Part shown: in pieces, positions 8,041-17,516 of the stretch | Layout of the letters: the number at the start of each line of letters is the position of its first letter | Numbering within the stretch: the stretch's first letter is position 1 | NCBI GenBank assembly: GCA_002733905.1 | Contig: NVXK01000005.1 | Location: 100,651-164,650, forward strand | DNA length: 64,000 bases | Source of the DNA: Robiginitomaculum sp. | Lineage (GTDB): Bacteria > Pseudomonadota > Alphaproteobacteria > Caulobacterales > Maricaulaceae | Direction of reading: 5' to 3' | Notes under the pieces: generated by a model | The model's input: the letters and a program-made list of their open reading frames with translations, nothing else | Database searches by the model: none | What the model was told of the DNA's origin: nothing | Made by a program: the position numbers and the translations under genes

Positions 8041-9741
8041 ATGAAATGGGTTTTTACAAATATAGTTATCTGGGTGACAGTTTTATTTTGTACATGTGTT
8101 GGGTTTGCACAAACTAAGCATGATGGTTTAAGTACTGTTGATGAAAAAAAATTCGAACAATTGGTAACAGAGCTAGATTCTATACGCTCTCCACATACTC
8201 GTTATGATAATTTAGCAATTAAAAAAATTGGAAAAAACTTAAATCAATTAATAAAATTACATCCAAATGAAGCAAAACTTTATCATCAACATGCACGGTA
8301 TGAAATAATTAAAGGGTCCTTATCTGGTGGTTATAATAAATACTATTGGAAAAGAATAAAAGCTGCAGAAAATGACTTGTACAAGGGCAGGGCTGTTGAT
8401 CCTAGCTTTGATCAAACATATATATTGTTTGGGCATGTATATTTTCTTACAGGTGAGTTAGAAAAAGCAAAACTTGCACTAAAAAAAGCAGAAAGCTTGG
8501 GAACAATAGATCCATGGTTTTATTTAAATTCGGCGGATATTTACGCGCGTGAGGAAAAACATGATGAGGCATATTCGTATTATCAAAAAGGATATGACCT
8601 TAAACCTAAAAGAAAAAATTCTACGGAAAAAGCGATTCACCATTTACTCTATAAATCCCTTTATGACAACGACATCAAGAAAGCAAAAAACTTTCATTTA
8701 GAGCGGATGAAATTATCGCCAAATGATGAAAGGTTTATGGCATCGTATGCGAAGTATTTATTATGCTCAGAGGGTGATATCAAAACAGCTATGGTTTATG
8801 CAAATAAATCACTCAGTATAAGAAATACTGAAACAGCACGAAAATGGTTGGCTGGGGCTTTATATTTAAAATGGGTACGTGAAGTTGATGTTGCAAAGCC
8901 TCAAATTGCTCAACCTATATTTGATGAAGCTTTTGCTTTGTATGATCAACCAAAGGAATTGGAAAAAGAATATTTTTGCAGTAGTTTATGGACAATAAAA
9001 ATTATGATGGGGATGATAAATTCCCAAGATGAGTATGATAAAAATTTAGGAAAAAAAACGGTTTTACAAAAACTAAAACCTTATTTCTGGCTTTTGTTGT
9101 TAGCTATTGTCCCGATTGGTTTGTTTGTATTTTTTATACTATTGGATATGACAGTTAAGAAAAAAAGTGTCAGGATTGGTTCAAGGCGCATTATAGGGCT
9201 TAGTATTTTGCCTCGGCTTGCGAATTTATTATTTATTCCCTTAATTCTTACATGTATTTATATTGCAATTGCACCGCCCCCAGACGAAGTCTATTTTTGG
9301 TATGGTGTTGTAATTATTATTTCGGTAGTTGCGGTAATATGTTTGTACCATGCATTTTTAAAGTCGTTTCGTTATGATGATGAATATGTATATTTCAAAA
9401 CAATTTTTACTAAGGAAAAACAACTTCCTTGGTTGGATTTAAGTGAAGTTTCTGAGTTATGGTATAATAGTGATCAATATCTGAAGTTTTCGGGTTTCAA
9501 AACGAAGTTGAACTATTCGATGTATTATGATGGTTATGAAGAACTTATTGAGTTTTTACTGACTACCGATGCGGGCTATGAGGCTTATCATATTACGTAT
9601 TATGATATTATTCATGATGAGGACTATGATTTTGACGAACTTTTGATCGATATAGATGATTTAGAGATATATTATTTTGAAAATTGTGATGATTACATCG
9701 AAAATTTCTATTTGTACGATCCAGACGAAGTGGAAAAATAA
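8041..9741 (+). CDS. Exported TPR protein with membrane segments and acidic C-terminus
   Basis: The 566-residue protein starts with a signal peptide or anchor (residues 1-24, ending FAQT). TPR-like helical repeats follow (about 55-290), with recognisable units such as YILFGHVYFLTGELEKAKLALKK. Three hydrophobic helices lie at about 345-368, 392-412 and 420-440. A beta-rich segment beginning FRYDDEYVYFK looks like a bacterial PH-type domain. The last 80 residues are very rich in Asp, Glu and Tyr. I recognise no named family. It is probably an inner-membrane scaffold. It stands alone, ends at a bidirectional terminator, and is more AT-rich than its neighbours. Confidence 0.75.
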   Translation: MKWVFTNIVIWVTVLFCTCVGFAQTKHDGLSTVDEKKFEQLVTELDSIRSPHTRYDNLAIKKIGKNLNQLIKLHPNEAKLYHQHARYEIIKGSLSGGYNKYYWKRIKAAENDLYKGRAVDPSFDQTYILFGHVYFLTGELEKAKLALKKAESLGTIDPWFYLNSADIYAREEKHDEAYSYYQKGYDLKPKRKNSTEKAIHHLLYKSLYDNDIKKAKNFHLERMKLSPNDERFMASYAKYLLCSEGDIKTAMVYANKSLSIRNTETARKWLAGALYLKWVREVDVAKPQIAQPIFDEAFALYDQPKELEKEYFCSSLWTIKIMMGMINSQDEYDKNLGKKTVLQKLKPYFWLLLLAIVPIGLFVFFILLDMTVKKKSVRIGSRRIIGLSILPRLANLLFIPLILTCIYIAIAPPPDEVYFWYGVVIIISVVAVICLYHAFLKSFRYDDEYVYFKTIFTKEKQLPWLDLSEVSELWYNSDQYLKFSGFKTKLNYSMYYDGYEELIEFLLTTDAGYEAYHITYYDIIHDEDYDFDELLIDIDDLEIYYFENCDDYIENFYLYDPDEVEK

Positions 9742-9760
9742 AGACAACAATGTTCCAATA

Positions 9761-9790
9761 AAAAAGCCCCACTCAACAGCAGGGCTTTTT
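9761..9790. terminator. Bidirectional terminator between the TPR gene and acnA
   Basis: AAAAAGCCC (9761-9769) pairs with GGGCTTTTT (9782-9790) around a 12-base loop, with A/T tracts on both sides. It serves the plus-strand TPR gene ending at 9741 and the minus-strand acnA gene ending at 9817. Confidence 0.85.
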
Positions 9791-9816
9791 ATATTTTTAT
9801 AGCGTGTAGCTAAATA

Positions 9817-12498
9817 TTATTTTGCTGCGGCAGCTAAGTTTCTAAGAACATAGTGGAGGATGCCGCCATTACGGTAGTATTCTAGCTCGTTTTCAGTATC
9901 GATACGAATACGGGTTGTGATTGTTGTGGTTTTACCATTTGTATCCGTGATTGATACGTCGATTGTACCGCGTGGTTCAATATCGGAGATACCTGAAATA
10001 CTTACAGTTTCATTACCGGTGAGGCCAAGGCCTTCCCATGTTTGACCGTCTGTAAATTCAAGCGGAAGTACGCCCATACCCAGAAGGTTTGATCTGTGAA
10101 TACGTTCGAAACTTTCAGTGATGACTGCTTTTACGCCCAGTAGGATTGTCCCTTTGGCGGCCCAGTCACGAGAGGAGCCATTGCCATAGAGTCCGCCAGC
10201 GAAGATCACAAGATCTTTGCCGTCGTCTTTGTATTTCATGGCCGCTTCATAGATAGACATGGTTTCACCCGTTGGTGCGTATTTCGTCACACCACCAGTT
10301 GATCCTGGCACCATTTTGTTTTGGATGCGGATATTTGCGAATGTGCCGCGCATCATAATTTGGTGATTACCGCGACGTGAACCATAGGAGTTAAATTCAT
10401 GCGGAGGTATTTGATGCTCTGAAAGATAGATACCTGCTGGCCCTGTTGCCGCAATTGCGCCGGCAGGTGAAATATGATCGGTTGTGATCGCGTCACCAAG
10501 AAGAGCAAGAATATTTGCGTCTTTTACATTGCGAACAGGTTCTGGTGTCATGGTCATGCCTTCGAAATATGGCGGATGTTGCACATAGGTCGAACTTGAA
10601 TTCCAATTATATGTTTCGCCACCAGTCACTTTGATGTCTTGCCATTGTTGGTCGCCTTTATAGACTGAGCTGTAACGGTCTTTGAACATTTTGCGAGTAA
10701 TTGTTTTTGCAACTAAATCAGCGATTTCTTTTGATGTTGGCCAAATATCTTTGAGGAAAATCTCATTGCCGTCTTTATCAACACCAAGTGGATCTGTATC
10801 GAAATTATGGTGCATTGAACCTGCCAGTGCATAAGCAACAACAAGCGGCGGTGAGGCCAAGAAATTAGCGCGAATGTCTGGACCAATACGGCCTTCAAAG
10901 TTTCTATTCCCTGAAAGAACGGAACATGAAATCAAATCACCATCTGCGATGGCATCAGAGAATTCTTGTGCGATTGGACCTGAATTGCCGATACAAGTAG
11001 TACAGCCAAAACCAACAATATTGAAGCCGAGCTTATCAAGGTGTTTTTGCAGCTTTGCTTTTTCAAGATATTCTGCAACCACTTGTGAACCAGGAGCAAG
11101 GGAAGTTTTCACCCAAGGCTTACAGCTAAGCCCAAGTTCGAGGGCGCGTTTGGCCAATAGACCTGCGCCGATCAAAACACTTGGGTTTGATGTATTGGTA
11201 CATGATGTAATCGCAGCGATGAAAATGTCACCATGATCAACAGCAAAATCGCGATTTTTAACGTCTACGGCGCTACCGTCTGTTGGTTCTTTATCAAATG
11301 TATTACTAAGAATTTTTGCAAATGAGACATTTGAATTTTTAAGTTCAATTTTTTCTTCTGGACGTTTAGGGCCAGAAATACACGGGCGAATTGTTGTAAG
11401 GTCAAGGGAAACTGTATTTGTAAACACGGCTTCGTTTTGACCACGCCACATGCCTTGGGCTTTGGCATATGCTTCGACAAGTTCAATGCGTTCTGCGTCG
11501 CGGCCCGTTGCGTGTAGATATTTAAGCGTATCATCGTCAATAGGGAAGAAGCCACATGTCGCGCCGTATTCTGGTGCCATATTTGCAATTGTTGCTTGAT
11601 CTTCGAGTGAAAGATGGTCGAGACCTTCGCCGTAAAACTCAACGAATTTACCAACAACACCGTGTGCGCGAAGTTGCTGCACAACGGTCAACACCAAATC
11701 GGTTGCGGTTGCACCTTCTGGTAATTTACCCGTAAGCTTCATGCCGATCACTTCTGGGATCAACATTGAAATCGGTTGGCCAAGCATTGCGGCTTCGGCT
11801 TCGATACCGCCAACGCCCCAACCCAAAACGGACAGACCGTTAATCATTGTGGTATGGGAATCTGTACCGACGAGCGTATCTGGATATGCGTATGTTTTAC
11901 CGCCTTCAGTTTTTGTCCAGACGGTTTGCGCCAAGTTTTCCAAATTCACTTGATGGCAAATACCTGTGCCTGGAGGGACAACTGCGAAATTATCAAATGC
12001 GGACTGACCCCATTTGAGGAAATCATAACGTTCGCCATTACGTTCGTATTCGCGGTCTACGTTTTTCTTAAACGCATTTGCTGTTCCGAAATAATCAACC
12101 ATAACAGAATGGTCGATAACTAAATGCACAGGATTTTGCGGATTAATTGCTGAGGCTTTCGCGCCGAGTTTAACAACGGCGTCACGCATGGCGGCCAAAT
12201 CAACAACGGCAGGAACGCCGGTGAAATCTTGCATAAGTACGCGCGCAGGACGGTAGGCAATTTCGTGTGTTGATTTACGTGTTGTCAGCCATGTCGCAAT
12301 GGCTTCGATATCTACTTTGGTAACTGTTTTGTTGTCTTCGTGACGGAGAAGGTTTTCAAGGAGAACTTTTAAAGAGTTCGGTAATTTTGAAATACCTGCA
12401 AGACCATTTTCTTCTGCAATTGTTAAGTCATAATATGTATAGGTGCCGCCGCGTACGCTGAGTTCGCGTTCGCATTTAAAACTATCGAGAGAAGCCAT
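9817..12498 (-). CDS. acnA: Aconitate hydratase A
   Basis: Interconverts citrate and isocitrate in the TCA cycle. The 893-residue length matches the AcnA/IRP1 type. The three Fe-S ligand cysteines are in ITSCTNTSNPSV (about residue 435) and GFGCTTCIGNSGP (about 500-504). The substrate-binding DSHTTMINGL, GVGGIEAEA and the C-terminal swivel-domain SSRDWAAKG motifs are present. It starts at ATG 12498, is monocistronic and ends at a shared terminator. In some bacteria apo-aconitase also binds RNA, but nothing here shows that. Confidence 0.98.
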   Translation of the reverse strand: MASLDSFKCERELSVRGGTYTYYDLTIAEENGLAGISKLPNSLKVLLENLLRHEDNKTVTKVDIEAIATWLTTRKSTHEIAYRPARVLMQDFTGVPAVVDLAAMRDAVVKLGAKASAINPQNPVHLVIDHSVMVDYFGTANAFKKNVDREYERNGERYDFLKWGQSAFDNFAVVPPGTGICHQVNLENLAQTVWTKTEGGKTYAYPDTLVGTDSHTTMINGLSVLGWGVGGIEAEAAMLGQPISMLIPEVIGMKLTGKLPEGATATDLVLTVVQQLRAHGVVGKFVEFYGEGLDHLSLEDQATIANMAPEYGATCGFFPIDDDTLKYLHATGRDAERIELVEAYAKAQGMWRGQNEAVFTNTVSLDLTTIRPCISGPKRPEEKIELKNSNVSFAKILSNTFDKEPTDGSAVDVKNRDFAVDHGDIFIAAITSCTNTSNPSVLIGAGLLAKRALELGLSCKPWVKTSLAPGSQVVAEYLEKAKLQKHLDKLGFNIVGFGCTTCIGNSGPIAQEFSDAIADGDLISCSVLSGNRNFEGRIGPDIRANFLASPPLVVAYALAGSMHHNFDTDPLGVDKDGNEIFLKDIWPTSKEIADLVAKTITRKMFKDRYSSVYKGDQQWQDIKVTGGETYNWNSSSTYVQHPPYFEGMTMTPEPVRNVKDANILALLGDAITTDHISPAGAIAATGPAGIYLSEHQIPPHEFNSYGSRRGNHQIMMRGTFANIRIQNKMVPGSTGGVTKYAPTGETMSIYEAAMKYKDDGKDLVIFAGGLYGNGSSRDWAAKGTILLGVKAVITESFERIHRSNLLGMGVLPLEFTDGQTWEGLGLTGNETVSISGISDIEPRGTIDVSITDTNGKTTTITTRIRIDTENELEYYRNGGILHYVLRNLAAAAK

Positions 12499-12655
12499 AA
12501 ATATATCCTTAGTTGGTCAAGTCATCATATTGTATTGATTTGATCACGTTATAGACAAGGAAAATCATAGTGACAATGCGCTTTTATGCCAAAAACACTA
12601 TTGATACTGCACTTTTTGAACAAAAGTGGTCTTGGGAGGGGGTGTAGAGGAAATA

Positions 12656-13273
12656 TTATTGCTTTTGTGAACTCTGATCATCATTTTGCGGCATATGTTT
12701 GAGCAAAAGCGGCAAGTTAATAAGGGTGAAAACAATGGTAATGGGAAACATACCCATAAGCTTAAAATTAGACCAAAAGGCTTCTGAGAAATTACGCCAG
12801 ATAAATTCATTCAATCCTGCTAGGAATAAAAAGAAAAAACCCCAACGCCATGCGAGTGTGCGCCATGCACTATCGGGCAGGGTATATGCTTCGCCCATCA
12901 TGGCTTTGAACACGTTTTTCTTGATGATCAGAGAGCCTAAAATTGTAAGTCCAAAGAGGATGTTGATGGCGGTGGGCTTCATGTAAAATACGGTTTTGTT
13001 TTGAAATCCGATGGTAATTGCGGCCGACCCAATGACGATAATAGCTGTGACCCACAACATTGCGGAAACTTTGCCAAGCTTGATTTTAGAGTAAATCACA
13101 GAAATCGTCACGGCGACGGCAAAAACCCCTGCGCCAATATAAAGCGCTGCATCAGGATAAACCTTCCGCGCAATATTAAACGCAATCACATAGGCAAGTA
13201 TCGGCCCCATATCAATCCATGTTGAGTTTGGTTTTTTTGTCTCGTTTGGCTCTGGGGCGGGTGTTGTGTTCAT
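12656..13273 (-). CDS. ispZ: Septation protein IspZ/YciB family (inner membrane)
   Basis: The 205-residue protein has about five or six membrane helices. The family signature is visible: GPILAYVIAFNIA near the N-terminus, KPTAINILFGLTILGS with the conserved lysine-proline in the middle, and AWRTLAWRWGFFFLFLAGLNEFIWR. YciB is an inner-membrane protein linked to septation and envelope synthesis. A Pro/Glu-rich N-terminal tail of about 18 residues precedes the first helix. It lies on the same strand as acnA but 150 bp upstream of it, so co-transcription is uncertain. Gene names ispZ and yciB are both in use. Confidence 0.88.
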   Translation of the reverse strand: MNTTPAPEPNETKKPNSTWIDMGPILAYVIAFNIARKVYPDAALYIGAGVFAVAVTISVIYSKIKLGKVSAMLWVTAIIVIGSAAITIGFQNKTVFYMKPTAINILFGLTILGSLIIKKNVFKAMMGEAYTLPDSAWRTLAWRWGFFFLFLAGLNEFIWRNFSEAFWSNFKLMGMFPITIVFTLINLPLLLKHMPQNDDQSSQKQ

Positions 13274-13459
13274 AAAAACGGTGTGCCTTATGTCGTGGGC
13301 AAAAGCAAGAATGAAACGCTTGCAGATGATTAACTCTTATTGGTGTTTTTTATTATTCCCATTAAAAAGAAACAAGGGTTAAGAATAAAAAAAGTAGATT
13401 GTGAAATATTGAAACTGTGATTGATTGTTTAGATGAATTTTGAATAGGGTTGGTTGTTT

Positions 13460-13933
13460 ATGTTACGCACCATGGTTTTGATTATAGGCTTAGGCCTGAT
13501 TAGCTTGGTTTTGTTGGTGTTGGGAATTGAATTTGCTGAAAAGCGTAATATTCGTAATATGGTACCAAAATTAATTAAAATTGATAGTACATACAGAGTG
13601 GCTTTTGAGGGTAGCTTTGATGAGTCCTATGGCTTTGGGCTTTATAAGCTAGATGAAACAATATCTATTGAAATACAAAAACAAGGGTTGGTGTTTTTCA
13701 AAAAAATAAAACAAGGAAAAAAGTCAAAATGGCCTTATGAAACATGGGAGCTTTCTAGAGGTAAGGCAGATTTCTCATGGATTGAGAGCTCAAGGGTTCG
13801 AGGATATACAGGTTTTCAAACAAAATTTGATAATAGCCTTACGTATGAAATTTACTCTTCACGGACATGGTTTCATGGAAAAATAGTTATTATTCCTGAA
13901 TTACGACTTGTGAATGTTTATTTTTCAGGTTGA
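13460..13933 (+). CDS. Small membrane-anchored protein of unknown function
   Basis: From the ATG at 13460 the protein has 157 residues: one N-terminal hydrophobic anchor (about 4-25), then a soluble, beta-rich domain with many aromatic and basic residues. No motif is recognised. It faces the periplasm if the anchor is a type II signal anchor. The gene stands alone between divergent ispZ and convergent ftsY and ends 31 bp before the ftsY stop codon, with no hairpin between them. Composition is AT-rich like the TPR gene at 8041. A TTG at 13454 is a less likely start. Confidence 0.6.
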   Translation: MLRTMVLIIGLGLISLVLLVLGIEFAEKRNIRNMVPKLIKIDSTYRVAFEGSFDESYGFGLYKLDETISIEIQKQGLVFFKKIKQGKKSKWPYETWELSRGKADFSWIESSRVRGYTGFQTKFDNSLTYEIYSSRTWFHGKIVIIPELRLVNVYFSG

Positions 13934-13964
13934 ACGCACTGACAATAGGTACAGCGATTATATT

Positions 13965-15635
13965 CTAGTTTTCTTCAATCACTGCGTCAGCGATTCCTGA
14001 GAGGGCGGCGGCGAAGACGGGGGCGGAGAAGGTTTCGAGATCGTCAATGCCTTCGCCAATACCGATGGCATGAATGGGAAGTTTGAATTTATCAGCGAGG
14101 GCGACGAGGACACCGCCTTTGGCTGTGCCGTCAAGCTTGGTCATAATCAGACCTGTCACGCCCGCCGTTTTTTCAAAGGCATCGGTTTGTAAAATTGCGT
14201 TTTGACCAACGGTTGCGTCCAGTACAAGTAGGCAGTGATGGGGTGCGGTTTCGTCTTGTTTCTTGATGACGCGCACGATTTTAGAAAGCTCGTCCATCAG
14301 TTCGGTACGGTTTTGCAAACGACCCGCCGTATCAATCATAAGAATATCATAGCCGCCTTCTTTGGCCTCGGCGATGGCGTCATAAACAAGACCAGCCGCG
14401 TCCGCGCCGAGCGGGGCAGAAACAACAGGGGCGTTGGCACGTTCGCCCCAGATTTTTAATTGCTCGACTGCGGCGGCGCGAAATGTATCGCCCGCGCACA
14501 GCAAAACTTTTTTGCCTTGTTGTGTGTATTTCGAGGCAAGCTTGCCAAGGGTGGTGGTTTTACCTGATCCGTTCACACCGACAAAGAGCATGATTTGCGG
14601 TTTGGTATCGGTAAGTATGATGGGTTTTTCGAGGGGGGCGAGTGTTGCGGCAATCACATCGGCGAGTGCGATTTTGATTTCCATATCGGTGATTTGCTTG
14701 TCGAATTTGTCTTTGGCAAGCAGTTGCGTTACGCGCATGGCGGGGCCAACGCCAAGGTCGGACGCGATTAATAAATCTTCTAATTCTTCTAATGCCTCTG
14801 CGTCCAATTTCCGTTTGTTGAACACCGCCGAAACATTATCGGACATGCGCGACGTAGATTTTCTAAGTCCTGCCGATATGCGTTGTAAAAAACCAGGTTT
14901 TTTAGTGGGTTCTGGTTTGGTCTCTGGCGTGTCTTTTGGAGGAGTTGGCGCCTGTGTTTTTACGAGAGCTTTTTTTGCTTCATCTTCAAGCCGTTGCTTT
15001 TCTTGTAAAGCCTCGCGCTCAGGCTGTTCTTTTTCTAATTTTTCTGCTTCACGTTTTGCAGCGTCTTTCTTACGCGTTATTTCCTCGGCAAGCTTTTCTT
15101 GCTTGTGTGCCAAATCTTTGTCTTTTTGTAAGGCGAGTTTCTGCGCTTTAGTTTTGGCTATCTCGTCTTCTTGTTTTTGAAGCGCTAATGCTTCTTTAGC
15201 TAAACGGTCTGTTTCAGCTTGTTCGTGTTGTGCGCGTTCTTTTTCTTGACGTTTTTCTTCCTCACGGGCTTGCGCGACCTTTTCATCTTCGTGTTTTTTA
15301 AGAGCGCCTGCATCGTTCTGTTTTTTTTCTGCGACGAGGCGTTTAGCGGTTTCGACGTCGTGGGCGGCTTGCTCTTCGGCGCGTTGGCGTTCATCCGCTT
15401 CTATTTTAGCAAGTTCTTCTGGGGTTTGGTTTGGCTCAACAGTTTCGTCCATTTCACGTGCGCTTTTCAGGGCGGCGGCGTTAATGGCGGCCATGCGTTC
15501 AGCCATGCGGCGATCAATGCCTTCTTGCTTTTCAGCTTTCAGCGCAGCCTCTTCGGCAATTTTTTCATCTTTGGATTTTCGGCCAAAGGCGCGGGCGAAA
15601 AACCCTTTTTTCTTTTTTGGTTCGTCAGTAGTCAT
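13965..15635 (-). CDS. ftsY: Signal recognition particle receptor FtsY
   Basis: FtsY docks the SRP-ribosome complex at the inner membrane through GTP-controlled pairing with Ffh. The 556-residue protein has a long Lys/Glu/Ala-rich, coiled-coil-like N-terminal region (1-240, acidic A domain). The NG GTPase domain follows, with G1 GVNGSGKTTTLGKLA, the insertion motif DTFRAAAVEQL, G3 DTAGR and G4 TKLDG. It lies downstream of mtaB on the same strand. The spacer contains two or three copies of the dispersed repeat, and the repeat end AGGAACGCATA directly precedes the ATG at 15635 and forms its Shine-Dalgarno sequence. Confidence 0.96.
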   Translation of the reverse strand: MTTDEPKKKKGFFARAFGRKSKDEKIAEEAALKAEKQEGIDRRMAERMAAINAAALKSAREMDETVEPNQTPEELAKIEADERQRAEEQAAHDVETAKRLVAEKKQNDAGALKKHEDEKVAQAREEEKRQEKERAQHEQAETDRLAKEALALQKQEDEIAKTKAQKLALQKDKDLAHKQEKLAEEITRKKDAAKREAEKLEKEQPEREALQEKQRLEDEAKKALVKTQAPTPPKDTPETKPEPTKKPGFLQRISAGLRKSTSRMSDNVSAVFNKRKLDAEALEELEDLLIASDLGVGPAMRVTQLLAKDKFDKQITDMEIKIALADVIAATLAPLEKPIILTDTKPQIMLFVGVNGSGKTTTLGKLASKYTQQGKKVLLCAGDTFRAAAVEQLKIWGERANAPVVSAPLGADAAGLVYDAIAEAKEGGYDILMIDTAGRLQNRTELMDELSKIVRVIKKQDETAPHHCLLVLDATVGQNAILQTDAFEKTAGVTGLIMTKLDGTAKGGVLVALADKFKLPIHAIGIGEGIDDLETFSAPVFAAALSGIADAVIEEN

Positions 15636-15770
15636 TATGCGTTCCTGGTCGGAGCTTTGCTCCTACTCGCGCCCTGAGCGAAGCGAGGAAGTACCCTTGG
15701 GGTGCCTCTTGTTACATTCCCGGTCGGACTTACGCCCTCCTCGCCTCTTGTTGATACATTCCCAGCTAGG
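15636..15770 (-). repeat. Dispersed hairpin repeat, locus B (between mtaB and ftsY)
   Basis: In the minus-strand orientation there is a partial unit near 15755-15770, a complete 39-nt short unit at 15713-15751 and a long unit at about 15640-15712. The long unit carries the GGCACCCCAAGGGTACTTCC insertion also seen at locus A, and its hairpin is GGAGCAAAGCTCC. It ends ACCAGGAACGCATA followed by the ftsY ATG. The stem bases differ from locus A but still pair. Confidence 0.75.
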
Positions 15771-15789
15771 TTTATGTCTTCTTCAATAA

Positions 15790-17100
15790 TCATAGAAATT
15801 CCCCGATAAGATGTGTTCCATCATTACCTGTAATACGGACGGGGTGCAATGATCCTGGGGTGTAATTATGGGGTGGGAGTTTAATAGGGGAGAAATCTGC
15901 GAGGCGGCCAATTTCGCTTTTTTCAATGAGGGCAATATCGTATTGACCAGCGCCTTGTACACACCGCGATTGCAAATGTGCAAGGCGCATCTCGTTTCCG
16001 ACTTCACGTAAGCGTGCGGCGCGTTCTTTGATAATATTCCCATTTACTTGCGGCATGCGTGCGGCAGGTGTTGTTTTACGCGCGGAATAGGGAAAGACAT
16101 GCAACCATGACAGGCCACATTCTTTGACAAGGTCGATGGAGTTCTCAAACATGGCTTCGGTTTCGGTTGGGAAACCTGCGATAATATCTGCACCAAAGCT
16201 AATGTCGGGTCGGACTTTACGTAGGCGTTGGCAAAGGCTTATGGCATCTTCGCGAGAATGGCGGCGTTTCATACGTTTAAGGATCATATTATCCCCGTGT
16301 TGTAAACTTAGATGTAGATATGGTGCAAGGCGTGGTTCGCTGGCCAGCAAATCAAAAAGCTCATCATCAATTTCTGCACTATCAATTGATGATAATCGTA
16401 GGCGTGGTAAATCGGGCGCCATTTTCAAAATACGTGCGACAAGAGAACCAAGCTCTGGTTGCCCTGTTAAATCTTGACCCCAAGATGAAATATCAACGCC
16501 CGTAAGGACGACTTCATTAAAACCCTGATCGGTTAGAATTTGTACTTGGGACACCACATCTTGGGTAGGGACAGAACGCGAATTACCGCGCCCAAAAGGA
16601 ATGATACAAAATGTACAGCGGTGGTCACATCCGTTTTGTACTTGCACGATTGCACGTGATTTTTGGACGAATCCACCAACGCTTTTCCCGATTCTGGCAA
16701 TAGTCGGTTTTGTCTCTGTCATAATATCAGACAGGATGATTTTATCTTTGCCACCAAATAGATGTTTTGGCTCAAATGTTTCGGGGCGCATTTTCTCTGT
16801 ATTGCCAACGACGCGCGTGACTTCGTCCATGCCTGCAAAGGCTTTTGGGTCAATTTGAGACGCGCACCCTGTGACGACAATTTTAGCATTTGGGTTATCG
16901 CGTTTGGCGCGACGAATGGTTTGGCGACCTTGGCGTACGGCTTCGTTTGTGACGGCGCATGTGTTGATAATTATGGTATCAGATAGGCCTGATTTTTGGG
17001 CGTGCTGCGCCATCACCTCTGATTCAAAGGCGTTAAGGCGACATCCCAAAGTGATGGTTTTGGTTGTCGATAAATTACTATGGTCTAAAGTTCTGGCCAT
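15790..17100 (-). CDS. mtaB: tRNA t6A37 methylthiotransferase MtaB
   Basis: Radical-SAM enzyme that converts t6A37 to ms2t6A37 in ANN-decoding tRNAs. The 436-residue protein has the N-terminal UPF0004 domain with cluster cysteines in TLGCRLNAFESE, NTCAVTNEA and VTGCASQ. The radical-SAM CxxxCxxC is in CDHRCTFCIIPFGRG, and a C-terminal TRAM-like region ends the protein. The fifth-position variant TCAVT and overall length point to MtaB rather than MiaB or RimO. It is upstream of ftsY in one likely transcript. tsaE, needed for the t6A substrate, is at 22180. Confidence 0.92.
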   Translation of the reverse strand: MARTLDHSNLSTTKTITLGCRLNAFESEVMAQHAQKSGLSDTIIINTCAVTNEAVRQGRQTIRRAKRDNPNAKIVVTGCASQIDPKAFAGMDEVTRVVGNTEKMRPETFEPKHLFGGKDKIILSDIMTETKPTIARIGKSVGGFVQKSRAIVQVQNGCDHRCTFCIIPFGRGNSRSVPTQDVVSQVQILTDQGFNEVVLTGVDISSWGQDLTGQPELGSLVARILKMAPDLPRLRLSSIDSAEIDDELFDLLASEPRLAPYLHLSLQHGDNMILKRMKRRHSREDAISLCQRLRKVRPDISFGADIIAGFPTETEAMFENSIDLVKECGLSWLHVFPYSARKTTPAARMPQVNGNIIKERAARLREVGNEMRLAHLQSRCVQGAGQYDIALIEKSEIGRLADFSPIKLPPHNYTPGSLHPVRITGNDGTHLIGEFL

Positions 17101-17149
17101 ACAGGCTATGTGGGCTTAAACCGTGCTAACGTCAAGCAAAGGAGTCGTA

Positions 17150-17512
17150 ATGACTAAGCCAATTTTATATCTATTAGCACCTGGTTTTAAGGGGCGTGGC
17201 TTTGACGAAACTGGGTCCAATAAAGGACGACGCGAATATTGCCCTGAATGTGCTGAAATGTGGGGTATTCTCTCGTATTTTCCAGCGATTAAAGAGGCGC
17301 TTGATATTCGTTATTTGCCGATTGAAAAACCACGGACTGAAATGGTAAAATTGCTTGGTGAAAATCATCAAAATTGTCCGACACTTGTGTTAGGTGAGGC
17401 GGCACCAGATGGGGTTGTGACACAAATAGCTAATGGTCATGTTTTCATTGATAATGTTCGTGATATTGGCAATTATTTTGCCGCGATTTACGGCACGCCA
17501 TTTCCGCGATAG
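17150..17512 (+). CDS. DUF3088 family protein (thioredoxin-like fold)
   Basis: From the ATG at 17150, which is preceded by AAAGGAG, the protein has 120 residues. It begins KPILYLLAPGF and carries YCPECAEMWG with a CxxC, then PLIEKPR-like and NCPTLVLGE segments that fit a thioredoxin-like fold. The DUF3088 family is uncharacterised. The gene is divergent from mtaB and ends five bases before the convergent DUF4166 gene. I assign no reaction. Confidence 0.75.
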   Translation: MTKPILYLLAPGFKGRGFDETGSNKGRREYCPECAEMWGILSYFPAIKEALDIRYLPIEKPRTEMVKLLGENHQNCPTLVLGEAAPDGVVTQIANGHVFIDNVRDIGNYFAAIYGTPFPR

Positions 17513-17516
17513 CTTG

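Noticed and set aside
14434-15180. Long plus-strand open frame (248 codons) inside ftsY
   Set aside because: It is antisense to the Lys/Glu/Ala-rich region and NG domain of FtsY, is Ser/Arg/Ala-rich with no motif, and has no ribosome-binding site. FtsY is certain on the other strand.
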